Assembly: GCF_015706575.1 (NCBI RefSeq)
Contig: NW_024037067.1
Span: 8,259,909 to 8,323,908 of the forward strand
DNA: 64,000 nt
Direction: 5' to 3'
Source of the DNA: Patiria miniata
Taxonomy: Eukaryota > Echinodermata > Asteroidea > Valvatida > Asterinidae
The notes below the pieces were generated by a model. The model did not search any database and was not told the DNA's origin. It worked only from the letters and a program-made list of their open reading frames with translations. Shown piece after piece: positions 23,878 to 34,540 of this stretch. The number at the start of each line of letters is the position of its first letter. Within the stretch, counting starts at the first letter, position 1. The translations under genes were made by a program, and so were the position numbers.

Positions 23878-25545
23878 TTTTTTTTTGGCCTTAACGCCGA
23901 CTTACATCGTGGAAAGCAATTTCATAGCTTTTACCATTTTCGAATTTTAGGAACTTATAATTCCCGCAAAAAGCAAAATCAGATCTCTAACAGTTATTTA
24001 TATATATATACATTAATTTTCAAAGATTAAATCTAGAAATCTTTGGTTGCTTGTCATCCGATACTTGATGACGTACGTTATGGTGACGTCATTACCAGAA
24101 AGCTTGAGAGTTTTGTTCCCTGAGCTATTTAAAGTTTTTTTTTCTGCAGCATTTGTCTCAAGATTAAAGGTCTTTTATTGCTACTTCCGGATTGATTACG
24201 TCATCAATATTTCTCCGCCTAATTTTTTTCTTAGCATGAAGCTGATTATATACATCAATTATAAAGTGAATTAAGCAAACTTCGCCACACGCATCAACTG
24301 ATTATTCATTAAATACATGTTTTTCAACCTGCCGCTACAGGGCGCTCTGTTATATTATGACGTCACCGGTATTTCGGTATTTGTTTGTGAAGTGCAACCT
24401 AGCCAGACACTAATATCGTTGAAAGCAAGTTCAACGAGAGTTCAGGGAGAGTCACGTGATTTGGATCAGGAGATAAAATGAAGATCCTGAATTATTCTAT
24501 CAATCCTCGCAAAAGTCAAGTTCAGCTCTCTCACGGTTGATCCTATATTGATATTCAACGATTAAATCTAGAAATCTTTACCGTGACGTCATGTGACCCA
24601 TGATGATGACTTTTTAGGGACACATCCTTGCTATAGGGACTATGCCTTTGGTAACTTTGAAGGATGCATGACAAAGATGAATGCCCAAAGTGACGGCTGG
24701 AAAAAAGTGGGAATAAAATGAAAAAGAAAGAAAAACCAGAGCTATATGTCTGTTTCATGATCAGAACATAGGGCTTTTCCGCGAAATGACTTTTGTACGA
24801 GTTCAAGCTTATTTTGTTCATGTGCAATCAGGCAAATGATGAATTCAATACAAGAACAAAGTTCCGTGACTGCTTTGCTGCTTGGCAAACCTTGCAGTTC
24901 TCTAGATGTATGCGTTTTGAAGAGACTTAACATTACCAATGATGACGTGATCATGACATCGCCTCAATTTTCAGCTATATCACATCCTTGTCTATGTACA
25001 TACCAAGTCTCAAACAATCGGTCTTGCATTTTTATAGGTCCTTAAATGCACAGTTAAGATGACATTACATGTCCCATGACATCATGACGACGTCAAATGA
25101 CTCATGATGACACATAACGTCAGATGACAGTACGACGTCACATGACCCAACGGACAACATGACATTTCCAGTTGAACGCACAACGGTCAAAGCAAGTTCA
25201 CATCTTTTACCAAATTTCAAATTACAAGCCACTTCCGGTTTCAACCGGAAGGAAGTGTCACGTGATTTTGCACATTATATAAAAAATAGACTCTGGATTA
25301 TTATATCAATTGCCATAAAAAGTAGATTTTCATAGATTAAATCTACAAATATTTGGTTTCGAGTAATCTGATACTTGATGACGTCATCAGGACGTCAATA
25401 CCAAAAAGCTCGAGAGCTATGTTAACGGTTGTTTGTTCAGCAATTATGTTTGGTTTAAAGGTCTTTTCATTGTAAGTACCGGACTGGTGAGGTCATTTTT
25501 GTTTCTTTCTCCCCTCAACTGTTTTTGAGCATCAGCTGACTATAT

Positions 25546-25731
25546 GGGTGCGTTCGAGCGTGTTACTCTTGCTACCCGCGAGTGCAGGAACATGCTACGT
25601 GCGCATTTCTCTCGGTGCAAGAGAAAACTCCCGATTAGCATACTCTTGCTAACCCGCGGGTCGTACTCCTGCCGTTCGGGCGCTCAGGAGTATACTCGTG
25701 TTAGCACGAGTAGCGCGCTCCAACGCACCTT
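25546..25731. mobile_element. 186-bp MITE, defined by an empty site in the tandem copy
   Basis: Present in the second tandem copy and absent from the first: flanks TATAT and ACATCA are contiguous near 24250 in copy 1. The ends are GGTGCGTTCGAGCG and CGCGCTCCAACGCACC, inverted with one mismatch. No clear target-site duplication. Confidence 0.75.
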
Positions 25732-26240
25732 ACATCAGTTATACAGTGATTTAAGCACACTTCGCCACACACATCAACTGATGATTCATTTTAAACATTT
25801 TTCCACCTACCGCTAGAGGGCGCCTTAACATGTTAGGACGTTACCGGTATTTTTTGTGAAGTACAACCTAGCCAAAAGCTAACATCGTTGAAAGCAAGTT
25901 CACATATTTTTCCAATTTTAACTTATAAGGCACTTCCAGTTTGGACTGGAAGGAAAAGTCACGTGATTTGGCTCACACGAGATAAAATAAAGATCCTAGA
26001 TACTTGTATCAGTTCCCGCAAAAGTCAAGTTAAGTTATTATCATGATCATTGGTTGATTTTATACTGATTTTCAAAGATTAAATCTAGAAATCTTTAACG
26101 TGACGTCAGGTGACCCATGATGACGTCATCATGACGTCACTCTTCGGGACACATCCTTGCTATAGGGAATATGCCTAAGGTAACTTTGGAAGATGTATAA
26201 AAAATGAATGCCAAAAGCGAAAGCCGGAAAAAGGGGAACA

Positions 26241-26689
26241 AAAAGAAGACAGAAGACAAAATCAGAACAAAAAGAACGTGTTTTTTTTGCAAATTAGCGA
26301 AAAAAGCCAAGTATTTCATTGGACAGTTGGATTTACCAGGAAAAATAACATTTTGGCTTGGTCAATGCCAACTCACAAATAATGCTGGGTCGATGATTGC
26401 TGTAACTTTTAAAATAGTAAGGTCCTGATATTGTGATAAGAAATTCAATTCAATTGTAAAATCACATGTTTTGGACTGTGATAAATGCAAAATATAAGCG
26501 GTGTTTTGGCATACACTGCATTGTATGCCGTAAATCAAAGCAAAAACCATGAACAATGTTAACTTGTAAAAAGTGGCATTCGGTATCAGTCAGTCATCCA
26601 AAGATATACAATGCAAGGTGCCATGGTAGATGTAAAGATAAATGAGAAATAGGTGACTTAAAGGGCCCATGGGATGTATTTTTATGCAA
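26241..26689. other. Intergenic, no gene seen
   Basis: Nothing supportable. Small frames lack domain features. Confidence 0.4.
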
Positions 26690-27060
26690 TCATCGAAAAT
26701 ACTACTTTGTGTGCAATTTAGCCTGATTTTCAATATCATATTCATTTTGCCATATTTTAGGCCGTTTTGGTGCCTTTCGTTTTTAAGGCTAATGCGAAAT
26801 TCACATATTCATAAGCAAAAGTGTGATTTCATTTCAGGCAGGAACCTCAATGTTACAGCTACTCAGTACAAAAGTTGCCACAGTTGCGGATATTTTGCTG
26901 TCATAAATTGTCTTTTCTTTGGTGATTCGTTGTCGTTTCAGTGCATGATAGTAAGCCAATGAGCAAATGTCTCACAAATGTTTTCAATTAGCACATTTTG
27001 GGTTCACAGTTTGAACAGAAAACCCCTAAAGTAAAGAGTCTTCCTGACATGACATCACAG
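26690..27060 (-). repeat. Dispersed repeat family R1, copy B
   Basis: Reverse-oriented copy of 2600-2945. It shares the GGCACCAAAAC block, the GCATTAGCCTTAAAAACG block, and, at its other end, CATGTCAGGAAGACTCTT. Decayed relative to copy A. Confidence 0.6.
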
Positions 27061-27345
27061 CAAGAGCGCCCTCATTCGACAGGAAAACATGGACATTTGT
27101 AAATGTGTTAAAAAGAGCATTTTCAATGAACAAAATGACCAAAAAGATTTTCCATACATTTCAGAGGAGTAGAAAGTTGCACAAAATATGTTTCCATTTA
27201 TGAACATGTCATGCGCTCTTTGCAATAAAAATAAGTCAATAAAAACGTTATAAGAAATATCAAGAAGAATGGCGTGTCGTGTTCATGTAGTTTGCACGGG
27301 TTTTCAGGAGTCATGATTGTAAATCAGAAAAGGTCACAGGTTCAT

Positions 27346-27817
27346 ACCCTCCGAGCAGCGAAGTGGTGATTTCATTCTCCACATTTTCCAAATATGGGCA
27401 TAATTTTTTTTTCAATGGGCCAATAAGGCCAAGCTTCCATGTAATCCTCAACCCAACTATACACCACAAGCCTGTAGACTCCCATTGGCCAAAGCCTGTA
27501 GACTCCCATTGGCCAGACCCTACCCACTCTGGAGTAAGGAGTGTTGAAAGACAGAAGCCAAGATGGCGCCCAATGCCTTTGTGCAGTAATGGGAGATCTT
27601 AGTGGCCAACCCCTAAGTGCCGCCGATCCCTTTGTGTCAACCCCTCGTGCCGCCAGGAGCCCAGACAGGTTGTAAACAATCCCTGGCCATGTGAATGACC
27701 TATATCTTGTGCATGTACAGGCATATGCCAGGGTTATTGACCTATAAACACATGTGGTGATAAAATTCTCCACGTGGTTCCACGGTATGATTTTTTTTGA
27801 TAAGCTGCTCGGAGGGT
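27346..27817. mobile_element. 472-bp TIR element
   Basis: Perfect 14-bp termini ACCCTCCGAGCAGC / GCTGCTCGGAGGGT. Subterminal GTGGTGATT...TTCTCCAC is mirrored in the right part. A direct 20-bp repeat (AGCCTGTAGACTCCCATTGG) occurs twice in tandem near 27470-27505. No transposase. It lies in the probable first intron of the lectin gene. Confidence 0.65.
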
Positions 27818-28013
27818 TCAGTAATAAAAGTCAGAAAAGGATTTGAGGGTGAAAATATCAAACAAATCCAATCGATGTGCATTAATATATATGAAACGTT
27901 TGTATCCAGATTTTGTAATGTTTACCCAGTTTACGTACTTTTGTGATGTTCTTTTGTGACTTGTATGTGCAATTTGATTTTGAAATGTCATAACAAGATT
28001 GGTACCGACTTAC

Positions 28014-28341
28014 CCGTTGTGTTCATGTCATGTGTATCTAGTAGCCAAATGAATGACGGTACATCAAATGCAGTCGCGTTCTTGAACATTTTGTCAGCGA
28101 ACTTCGAAATGAATAAGACGTCATCAGGGCTTGATACCGTTGCGAGGGAGCCACTTCGACCTTGATAGTTGAGACGCTGACAGAATGCCTTAGCTTCCGT
28201 GTACGGCAGAGGATTAAAGTAATACCTGTAGCATTTGCCTTTGTTCTCCGTCCATTGGAAATTGCACGGCGAACAAGTTGCTTGAGCAGAATAGACCAAA
28301 TCCGCGGTAAGCACGACCGCCAACATTACCCAAAGCGCCAT
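28014..28341 (-). CDS. First coding exon of a secreted C-type lectin
   Basis: ATG at 28341 opens a hydrophobic signal peptide (MALWVMLAVVLTADLVYS), followed by the N-terminal half of a C-type lectin-like domain: CSPC, WTENKGKCYRYYF (residues 30-42), YTEAKAFC (47-54), SGSLATVSSPDD (63-74) and SFIWLLD (96-102), which corresponds to the WIGL.D segment. Sequons occur at NAT and NTT. The exon ends after 109 codons plus 1 nt at ACGG|GTAAGT, so it is phase 1. The second half of the domain (the WxDG/WND calcium-site region and last Cys pair) must lie on a later exon, which I could not find between 28 and 11.5 kb. A TATA-like TATATT lies about 60 bp upstream of the ATG. Sharing of a gene with the LamG and Ig exons is possible by phase, but unproven. 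Confidence 0.82.
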
Positions 28342-28363
28342 GTTGAGCGCTCACGCAGTTCTG

Positions 28364-28703
28364 GCTATAATGATAAGTGATCATGAGCGCACTCGAAGCA
28401 ATATACCGCGTTTAGCATAAAATTTTGAGAAAAAAAACCAATCATATCGATTGGACCCACTAATGGTTTTTTTTCATAACATTATGATGTTGTAAAACCG
28501 AACCGGGAGATTCCACTGAAGAATAAAATGGCTATAATGATAAGTGATCATGAGCCCACTCGAAGTAACATACCGCGTTTAGCATAAAACGTGTAGTCAA
28601 TGTTTGAACTTTGAGAAGAAAACAATCATGTCGATTGGACCCACTAATGGGTTTTTTCATAACGTTATGATGTTGTAAAACCGAACCGGGAGATTCCATT
28701 GAC
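28364..28703. repeat. Tandem duplication directly upstream of the lectin exon
   Basis: Two copies of about 160-170 bp (28364-28520 and 28531-28703) begin GCTATAATGATAAGTGATCA and end CCGAACCGGGAGATTCCA. They differ by substitutions and a 25-bp insertion in the outer copy. They cover the presumed promoter-proximal region of the minus-strand lectin gene. Confidence 0.85.
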
Positions 28704-30734
28704 GAAAAATCAGCGGGTGATTTTAAAAGATATATACAGTGGCGATTTGTATATGACTAAAAGAAAAACAATACTTTATTGTCAATTGATATATGTACGT
28801 GTTATTACTATAGGCAGGTTCGGGTTATCCAATGGGCACAGTCGGCACTGTACCTAGGCCAAAATTTCGGGGCCTATGAAAAATTGTTGGGCACATGAAA
28901 ATGCCTCACGGATTTCGCCAACTTCTTGAACGTGAAGAATGGCTGCAAACTTTTTTTAAAAAAAATGCCTTAGACCCGCGTGTTATTTACGCCCACTTAA
29001 AAAAGAAAATGAGGGAAACAAGTCACAACTATCCAAGATGTGAGACACACATAAAATTAAAGCTCGTTTCATCATCTGTCATTTTCTGATTACTCTTGGG
29101 AGAAATGTCCATACTAAATGATCACCCTTAAAGGTAATGTTGACGCTCGTCGCTATTCTTTAAAATGCTGCATTTACGCTCCATTGCAACATAGACTTAG
29201 AGCATTATAGGGCCCAATTTCACACAACTGTTGAGGATTTCTTGCTCTGCCAATCCCGATGAAAACTTCTCGATAAGAATGGAAATAAATCTTTGTCCCG
29301 AAGAAAGGAACTTACCCTCCAGAGATGTATGTGATCTCCACATTCCTCATAAGCTTCATTATGTCACAAACCCGGATCCTCCCTACCCTCTCACACACGA
29401 TGTGTCCCCGGTCCTCTCATTTGGAAAGCTCAGACATAATAATAGATGAAAGCAAAATAAACACTAATTAATTCTTAATTTACACTATCTACAAAATACA
29501 CGAACAATCAATGAATCAGGAGATCTTGTTTAGCTAATCAGTAATTGATTACCAAGATACAATTCCACAATTTTGCCAGACAAGATAATCTCTGCTCCAA
29601 TATTTGTCAACTCTTTTAAAATATAAAACTACAACCTAAGGGTTGCCGGAGGGTCAAAGCTAGAACATTTCACGTTTGCCGGGGTGAGCCTCCGTCCAGC
29701 GGTCCATGAACCGGTCCTTGCACTGGCGGTTGACGCTACTGGTGGATAAAAATACTATACCGGCGACTCGGAGGGCCAGATGTCCACGACCTTAGGGCAG
29801 GAAAGCCTCACGGTGCAAAGTGAATCAAAACGGTCCTCAGCCAATGGACGGATCCGGTTTATTGCCGGGCTTGGATTTAACTCCACAATAAGGAGCCCAG
29901 AAAATATTAAATGCAATAATAAATACCTAGGCCTATCCTAGCAATTTCAGGCTAAACTTTAAGTAAATAAACTAGACCAGCCCAAAGGTGCCTGTCCCAA
30001 AAAGTAGATTTGCCATGCTAACACATTCAAATATGCACGAGCTACATTACAGCAAAATTGATACACTCAACGGTGTTTGAAATTTAATATTTTATTACAC
30101 TATTACAAAAATTTAAACACAAGCGTTTGACCAATTGGTTTTAGATGACGGATGTGATTTTCCTAGGACTTTGCCGACAGAGTACTGTAAAGTAACACAA
30201 TGACAGAAAAGACAAGACCTTGACATGGTCGAAAGATATCTGACCAGGAGACAGTGCCTCACTTTTTTACCTTTAATCCTCAACAAATCGCTTATATGTC
30301 AATTACTTTGTAGCAATAATAGCCGGTAATTTGCACACTGATTAATTCACTTTAATTCAAGCAGGGTGTGCTGTCCGTCGGGGAAGATTCGGGCTCGAGT
30401 CCTTTTTGGAAGTTCCGCAGCGAACAACCGTTCAGCTCAAAGATATCAAAACAACAACAACCTTTCGCGTGCCCGCGTAATCAACTTCATACATTATACT
30501 GCGCTGCTAGTCTGCGCATGCGCGTCAGGCCCTACTCTCCGGGCGGACAGCGCCACATAATAGCTACATCACACCCTTCTATTTCAGAAAGAATGCGTCC
30601 CGCATTTAGTTGAAAGAAACAAAACAACGAGTGAACAAGCTTTAAGTCTCCACAGGCATCACTCTCCCAGGACATATTCAGTGGTGGTATTCATGACAAG
30701 GCTGCCTTCGTTGCGCCGATGGACTTCTCGGGAA
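28704..30734. other. About 2 kb without a recognisable gene
   Basis: No exon with domain support. Positions 29620-29900 are GC-richer. It may include the 3' LTR of the neighbouring minus-strand Ty3/gypsy element, but no matching second LTR was identified. Confidence 0.4.
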
Positions 30735-31022
30735 TCAGCCGGCCCTTAAGACGGTCTCCGTTGAGACCTGGCGTAATAGTGAAACCCGTGTCACGTGGCT
30801 TGACTTACTTGGTGACGCAACTCCGAAGTGCATCTCGTCGGCTGTCGGATGCAGGTCCACCGTCGGAGGCGTTTTTTTGTTGGTCACATCAGCTCGTTCT
30901 GGGGTTCGGAGGTCTAATTGTTTGTTGTGGGACGTTTCTTCCTGCATTTGTGTCGCATGGTGCGTCTTCAAGTGACTTCCTAAGTCACTCCGTCGGTGAT
31001 AGCTACTCCCATGGCAGAACGG

Positions 31023-31433
31023 TTACTCGTATCTGGTTTTTATGCCATGTTGCTCCGATACGTGACGGTTGAGGGCTGAATATGATCTGAAGGTCTGACG
31101 GCATTCTGTGCACTGGAGGGATGATGTTGGACTTGGGGACCACCTCTGTGACCAGTCTCTGGGGGACCTGTGGCGCGAGTGGTGTCTTTTTGGCATCTGC
31201 AGGACGATAAGACCAAAAAGAATGGGAAAATCAGTAATTTGTTTATGGTTGATGGACTCGTAGAAGGTTCTGGTTGACCCACTCTCCATAACGTTTTGGT
31301 GGCCTCCGCTTCCTGCGGCTCGGGCATTCTGGCTGCGAAGTAGGTAGTGGGCATTTATCAGGCTGTTCGACTTCGCGCTGCTCCTACTCATTCCCAAGTA
31401 ATTTCTTGGCCTGCGACTGTTTAGCCTCGTCAT
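31023..31433 (-). pseudogene. C2H2 zinc-finger segment at the 3' end of the gypsy pol region
   Basis: An open frame of 136 codons ends with LQCTECRQTFRSYSALNRH and EQH: C-x2-C-x12-H-x4-H (Cys108, Cys111, His124, His129; 31047-31112). A C2H2 finger at the extreme 3' end is not a standard part of gypsy pol. A pyrimidine-rich ATCGTCCTGCAG precedes MPKRHH, so the segment could be an exon of the element or of an unrelated gene. Its frame is not continuous with the integrase. Confidence 0.6.
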
Positions 31434-31437
31434 TGGT

Positions 31438-31849
31438 GATGTCTTTGCTGCCTCTCTTTCCTGTACTTAGCTTGGTTGTTTTGGTGTCCCTGTACCGGAT
31501 CCCTCTGAGCTCCCTGACTGCGGATTTTCTCCAGTAGCAGACACGTTGAATAGGCTCTTTTTGCTGCTGCTCTTTCCTGTACGGCGTGGCTGTTTTGAGG
31601 GCCCTGTACTGGATTCATCTAAGCTCCCTGACTGCAGATGCTCTTCAGTAGCAGACACATTGACTGGGCTCTGCACCCTTTGGGACCGCTGTTTCCGGTA
31701 AGCCTGCCTTCCCACCACGACTTGCCATACTCTCCTCCAAATTTCTTCAGGCGGTCTATGTGTACAATCTTTTGTTTGTGCCGTGGCCCTTTCTGGATAC
31801 GTACATTTACATCGTTGAAGCATTCAGTGACAATGTAGGGCCCGTCCAA
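31438..31849 (-). pseudogene. Integrase C-terminal segment with in-frame-like tandem repeats
   Basis: Begins with DGPYIVTECFNDVNVRIQKG and HIDRLKKF, the SH3-like end of gypsy integrases. It then enters a Ser/Gln-rich tail holding two diverged copies of a roughly 105-110-bp segment (SATEEHLQSGSLDES... and SATGENPQSGSSEGS...). Stops and shifts make coding status uncertain. Confidence 0.7.
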
Positions 31850-31954
31850 TCTCGATTGGAGTTAAGGGGACAGACCAACAGTTCTGGCCTCTCCAGCCAG
31901 CATCACGGTGGTCCCAGGAGTAAGCTGCTTCTGTTGGTATGGTAGGTCATAATC

Positions 31955-32781
31955 TCATTTTGTATGCTTGGCAGCTTTGTGCAGATGCACCCTCGCCCTC
32001 CCATGGGCATCATGGAACCTTTCCCTTAACTCTGCTACATAGGGCGTAACCTCATGGGGTTGTTCCGGAGATCCCCAAATGAGGTAAACAGGCAGTTCAA
32101 CTTCTCTGCCTAATGTGAGGAGATTTGGAGTTTCGCCAGTGCTGCCGTGTTGCGAAGCACGATAAGCCATCATTACCAGAGGTATGTACTGTGGAGGTCC
32201 CAATTTCTTTGATTCTTGGCTACGTAAGGACTAAGCATGTCTTTTAGAGTGCGGTTAAACCGCTCTACTCGACCGTTGCTCTGGGGTGGTAGGGACTCGT
32301 CCTTGTTCTATGCCGATGATTGCGCACATTTCTTGGAACAACTTGCTTTCAAATTGTCGGCCCTGGTCACTGTGTACCTGTCTAGGAACGCTGAATCAGC
32401 AAACAAATTATCTGACACTCCAGTAACTGTTTTAGCTGTCACGTTCTGCAAGGGAAAGCTTCTGTCCATTTGGAAAAGTAGTCCGAAATCATGAACAAGA
32501 ATCCACTTGTTCTCTCTATGTTCTGTAATTGGGAATGGTAGTGGCGCCCTGGTTCTCTTGGGAGGCGGCTTGCGTCGGTCGCACTTAAGACATTGCATGC
32601 ACCATCTCGTGACCGATTCCTCCATGTTTTCCCAGTAGAACATTGATTTAACTTTCGCATACATCTTCTTAATTCCCAAGTGTCCAGCCGTTTGGCAGTC
32701 ATTGAGTTGCTTCATCACATCTTCCCTCCCTGAAGGCCCGTGGTACCACCAGAAGCCAGCGTGAATGTGTTGTGTCCTCAT
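31955..32781 (-). pseudogene. Ty3/gypsy integrase remnant
   Basis: The zinc-binding part shows AGHLGIKKMYAKVKSMFYW and CMQCLKC (32308-32781 frame). The DDE core is spread over shifted frames: ISDYFSKWTEAFP (first Asp), SDQGRQFES (second Asp) and NGRVERFNRTL (Glu). It continues into LVMMAYRASQHGSTGETP at 31955-32203. The triad residues are present, but the reading frame is broken at least twice. Confidence 0.88.
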
Positions 32782-33039
32782 TCCATCGCCACGAAGTTGC
32801 AGTTGTTGTCACAAACATCACAGTGATTTCAGCCACGTTCTTTCAGCAGATACGTCTGCCCATGAAGGTTTAGGGGTCCCATTTTCTAGCCAGCATATTA
32901 TTAATTTTGCGCAGGGTAGGATCCTCCATTTGCTATTCCCTCATATCCTCAAATGTGCACCCATGTATCCAGCAATGCGAAGATATTTCTCGTATAATGT
33001 GGTCGACTGTCATCTGGTGGTGCGCTACAGGGTGCGCTG

Positions 33040-33217
33040 CAGTGGCGTAGCCACGGGGGGGGGGGGCCGTGGGGGGCGACAGCCCCCCCAGTCGCCCCCC
33101 ACTGAGATTTTGAGTTTCTCAAAAAATTATCATTGATCTACATGACGCCCCCCCCCCCCATGAAAATGTTCAAGCCCCCCAGCGCCCCCCACTGAAAAAT
33201 TCCTGGCTACGCCACTG
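33040..33217. mobile_element. hAT-like MITE (178 bp) inserted in the gypsy pol region
   Basis: TIRs CAGTGGCGTAGCCA and TGGCTACGCCACTG with flanking 8-bp repeats GTGCGCTG / GTGCGCTA (one mismatch), as expected for hAT insertions. The interior is G/C-homopolymer rich. It interrupts the retrotransposon, so it is the younger insertion. Confidence 0.85.
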
Positions 33218-33458
33218 GTGCGCTATCAGGTTCACCCTGTTCTGTCTTGTCTGGATACCCCTCTGCGTTGGGAGATTCCTTACTCAACATTTCCCGGCTT
33301 TGTTGTGGTTGTGTTTTGGTTTCCTTTTCCTTTTTCTCTAACTTCCTTGACTCTGAGCCCTCCTTGACTTCTTGCTGAATGCGTGACACTGGATATTATG
33401 CCGCATTCTGGACATCGCGTCGGCATTACCATGTTTCGGGCCTGGTCAATGCTCGGTG

Positions 33459-33656
33459 TCAAATTCGTTCTCTGCGAAGCCACCTGGCAATTTGTTCTTC
33501 TGGCTCCTTAAAATTAAAGAGCCAACGGAGAGACCCATAATCTGTTCTCAGTAGAAACCTCTGTCTGTGAAGATATGACCGAAAGTGTTTGATGAAGTGC
33601 ACCATCGCCAATAGTTCCTTCCTAGTAACGCAGTAGTTCTGCTCAGGCCTTGACAA
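33459..33656 (-). pseudogene. Ty3/gypsy RNase H, C-terminal part
   Basis: One open stretch carries NYCVTRKELLAMVHFIKHF, FLLRTDYGSLRWLF and ARWLRRE, the usual last third of the Ty3/gypsy RNase H domain. The acidic N-terminal part falls in a broken frame upstream (33660-33790). Confidence 0.85.
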
Positions 33657-33849
33657 AGCTCGACTCGCATAGGCAAAAACACGTACTTGTCACTCTTGTA
33701 CTTGACTTAGCACAACCCCGATGCCATAGTCGGTGTCGAGTATGAACTTGCCTTTTGAATGGGGGTATACAAGAATCGGTGCAGAGGTAAGATGTTTCTT
33801 CAGCTGTTCAAACGCCGACTGACAATCATCCGTCCACTAGAACGTCTTG

Positions 33850-34510
33850 TCCTTTTCCGTCAGTCTGTGTAGTGGCCTAGCAAGTTCTGCAAACCCGGCT
33901 ACAAACCTCCTGTAGTAGGACGCTAAGCCCAAGAAACTCCGTACCTCTGACGTGCTTTCGGGTACGGGCCATTATTGTTCTACGTGGTGTGTCTTACTGG
34001 GATCAGTTTTAACCCCTTTGTCCGAGACTATGTGCCTAGATATAACACCTCCCGTTGGAGCAACTAGCATTTCTTTGTTTTGAGTTTTAGATTGGCCTGC
34101 CTGATGCGATCAAAAACCAACCGCAGCCGCTGTATGTGTTAACTAAATGACCCGGAAAAAATGATGATGTCATCCAAGTATTCCAGGCACGTCTGCCACT
34201 GAAGCCAGCGTGATATTCTCTCCATCAGACGTTCGAACGTTGACGGAACGTTGCAAAGCCCGAATGGCATGACGCGGGACTTATAAAGACCCTAGGCTGG
34301 CGAAGGCTGTCTTCTTCTTGTCATCTTCGTTCATTGGAGCCTGCCAGTACCCGGATGATAAGTCTAATGATGTGAAGTATTTGGCTCCTGTTAGGGTCTC
34401 TATTGAATCATCGATGCGGGGAATTGGGTAGGCACCTTCCTAGTTATATAAGTCGGCGGTAGTCCACGCAAAAACGAACAGAGCCATCCTTCTTTCGGAC
34501 TAGTATGTCA
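33850..34510 (-). pseudogene. Ty3/gypsy reverse transcriptase remnant
   Basis: In broken frames the minus strand shows VRKKDGSVRFCVDYRRL, a SLDLSSGYWQ block, VMPFGLCN and the catalytic YLDD box (34169-34180), then the thumb segment ending LKTKKC. Frameshifts and stops lie between blocks. All core RT landmarks are seen, so the family call is firm although the enzyme is dead. Confidence 0.88.
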
Positions 34511-34540
34511 CACGGTCCGCCATGATCGGGACGATGCGAG

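Larger units (their letters stand above)
22947..26240 (+). repeat. Tandemly duplicated block (about 1.5 kb unit) rich in TGACGTCA
   Basis: Matching landmarks recur in order. GATTAAATCTAGAAATCTTT occurs at about 24020, 24560 and 26078, with a variant at 25338. Versions of TGCCTTTGGTAAC-then-GACAAAGAT occur at about 23160, 24650 and 26170. CTTCGCCACAC then CATCAACTGAT occurs at 24280 and 25760. The AACCTAGCC...TTGAAAGCAAGTTCA block occurs at 24400 and 25870. This makes two full copies and part of a third. CRE-like TGACGTCA occurs repeatedly throughout. Two foreign insertions (23544-23877, 25546-25731) differ between copies. No coding frame. Confidence 0.7.
30735..34540 (-). mobile_element. Degenerate Ty3/gypsy LTR retrotransposon
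   Basis: Order on the minus strand is reverse transcriptase, RNase H, integrase zinc-binding and core domains, a basic C-terminal segment and a C2H2 zinc finger. This is the pol order of Ty3/gypsy elements (integrase after RNase H). Gag and protease are absent and the RT N-terminus is cut near 34540. Numerous frameshifts and stops make the copy inactive. LTRs were not recognised on either side. A hAT-like MITE sits between RNase H and integrase. Confidence 0.9.

Noticed and set aside
11554..28013. Exon for the second half of the C-type lectin domain
   Set aside because: No minus-strand segment with the expected WxDG, WND and final Cys pattern between splice sites was seen.
31040..31354. Second minus-strand frame overlapping the zinc finger
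   Set aside because: It is a shifted-frame shadow of the 31023-31433 frame.
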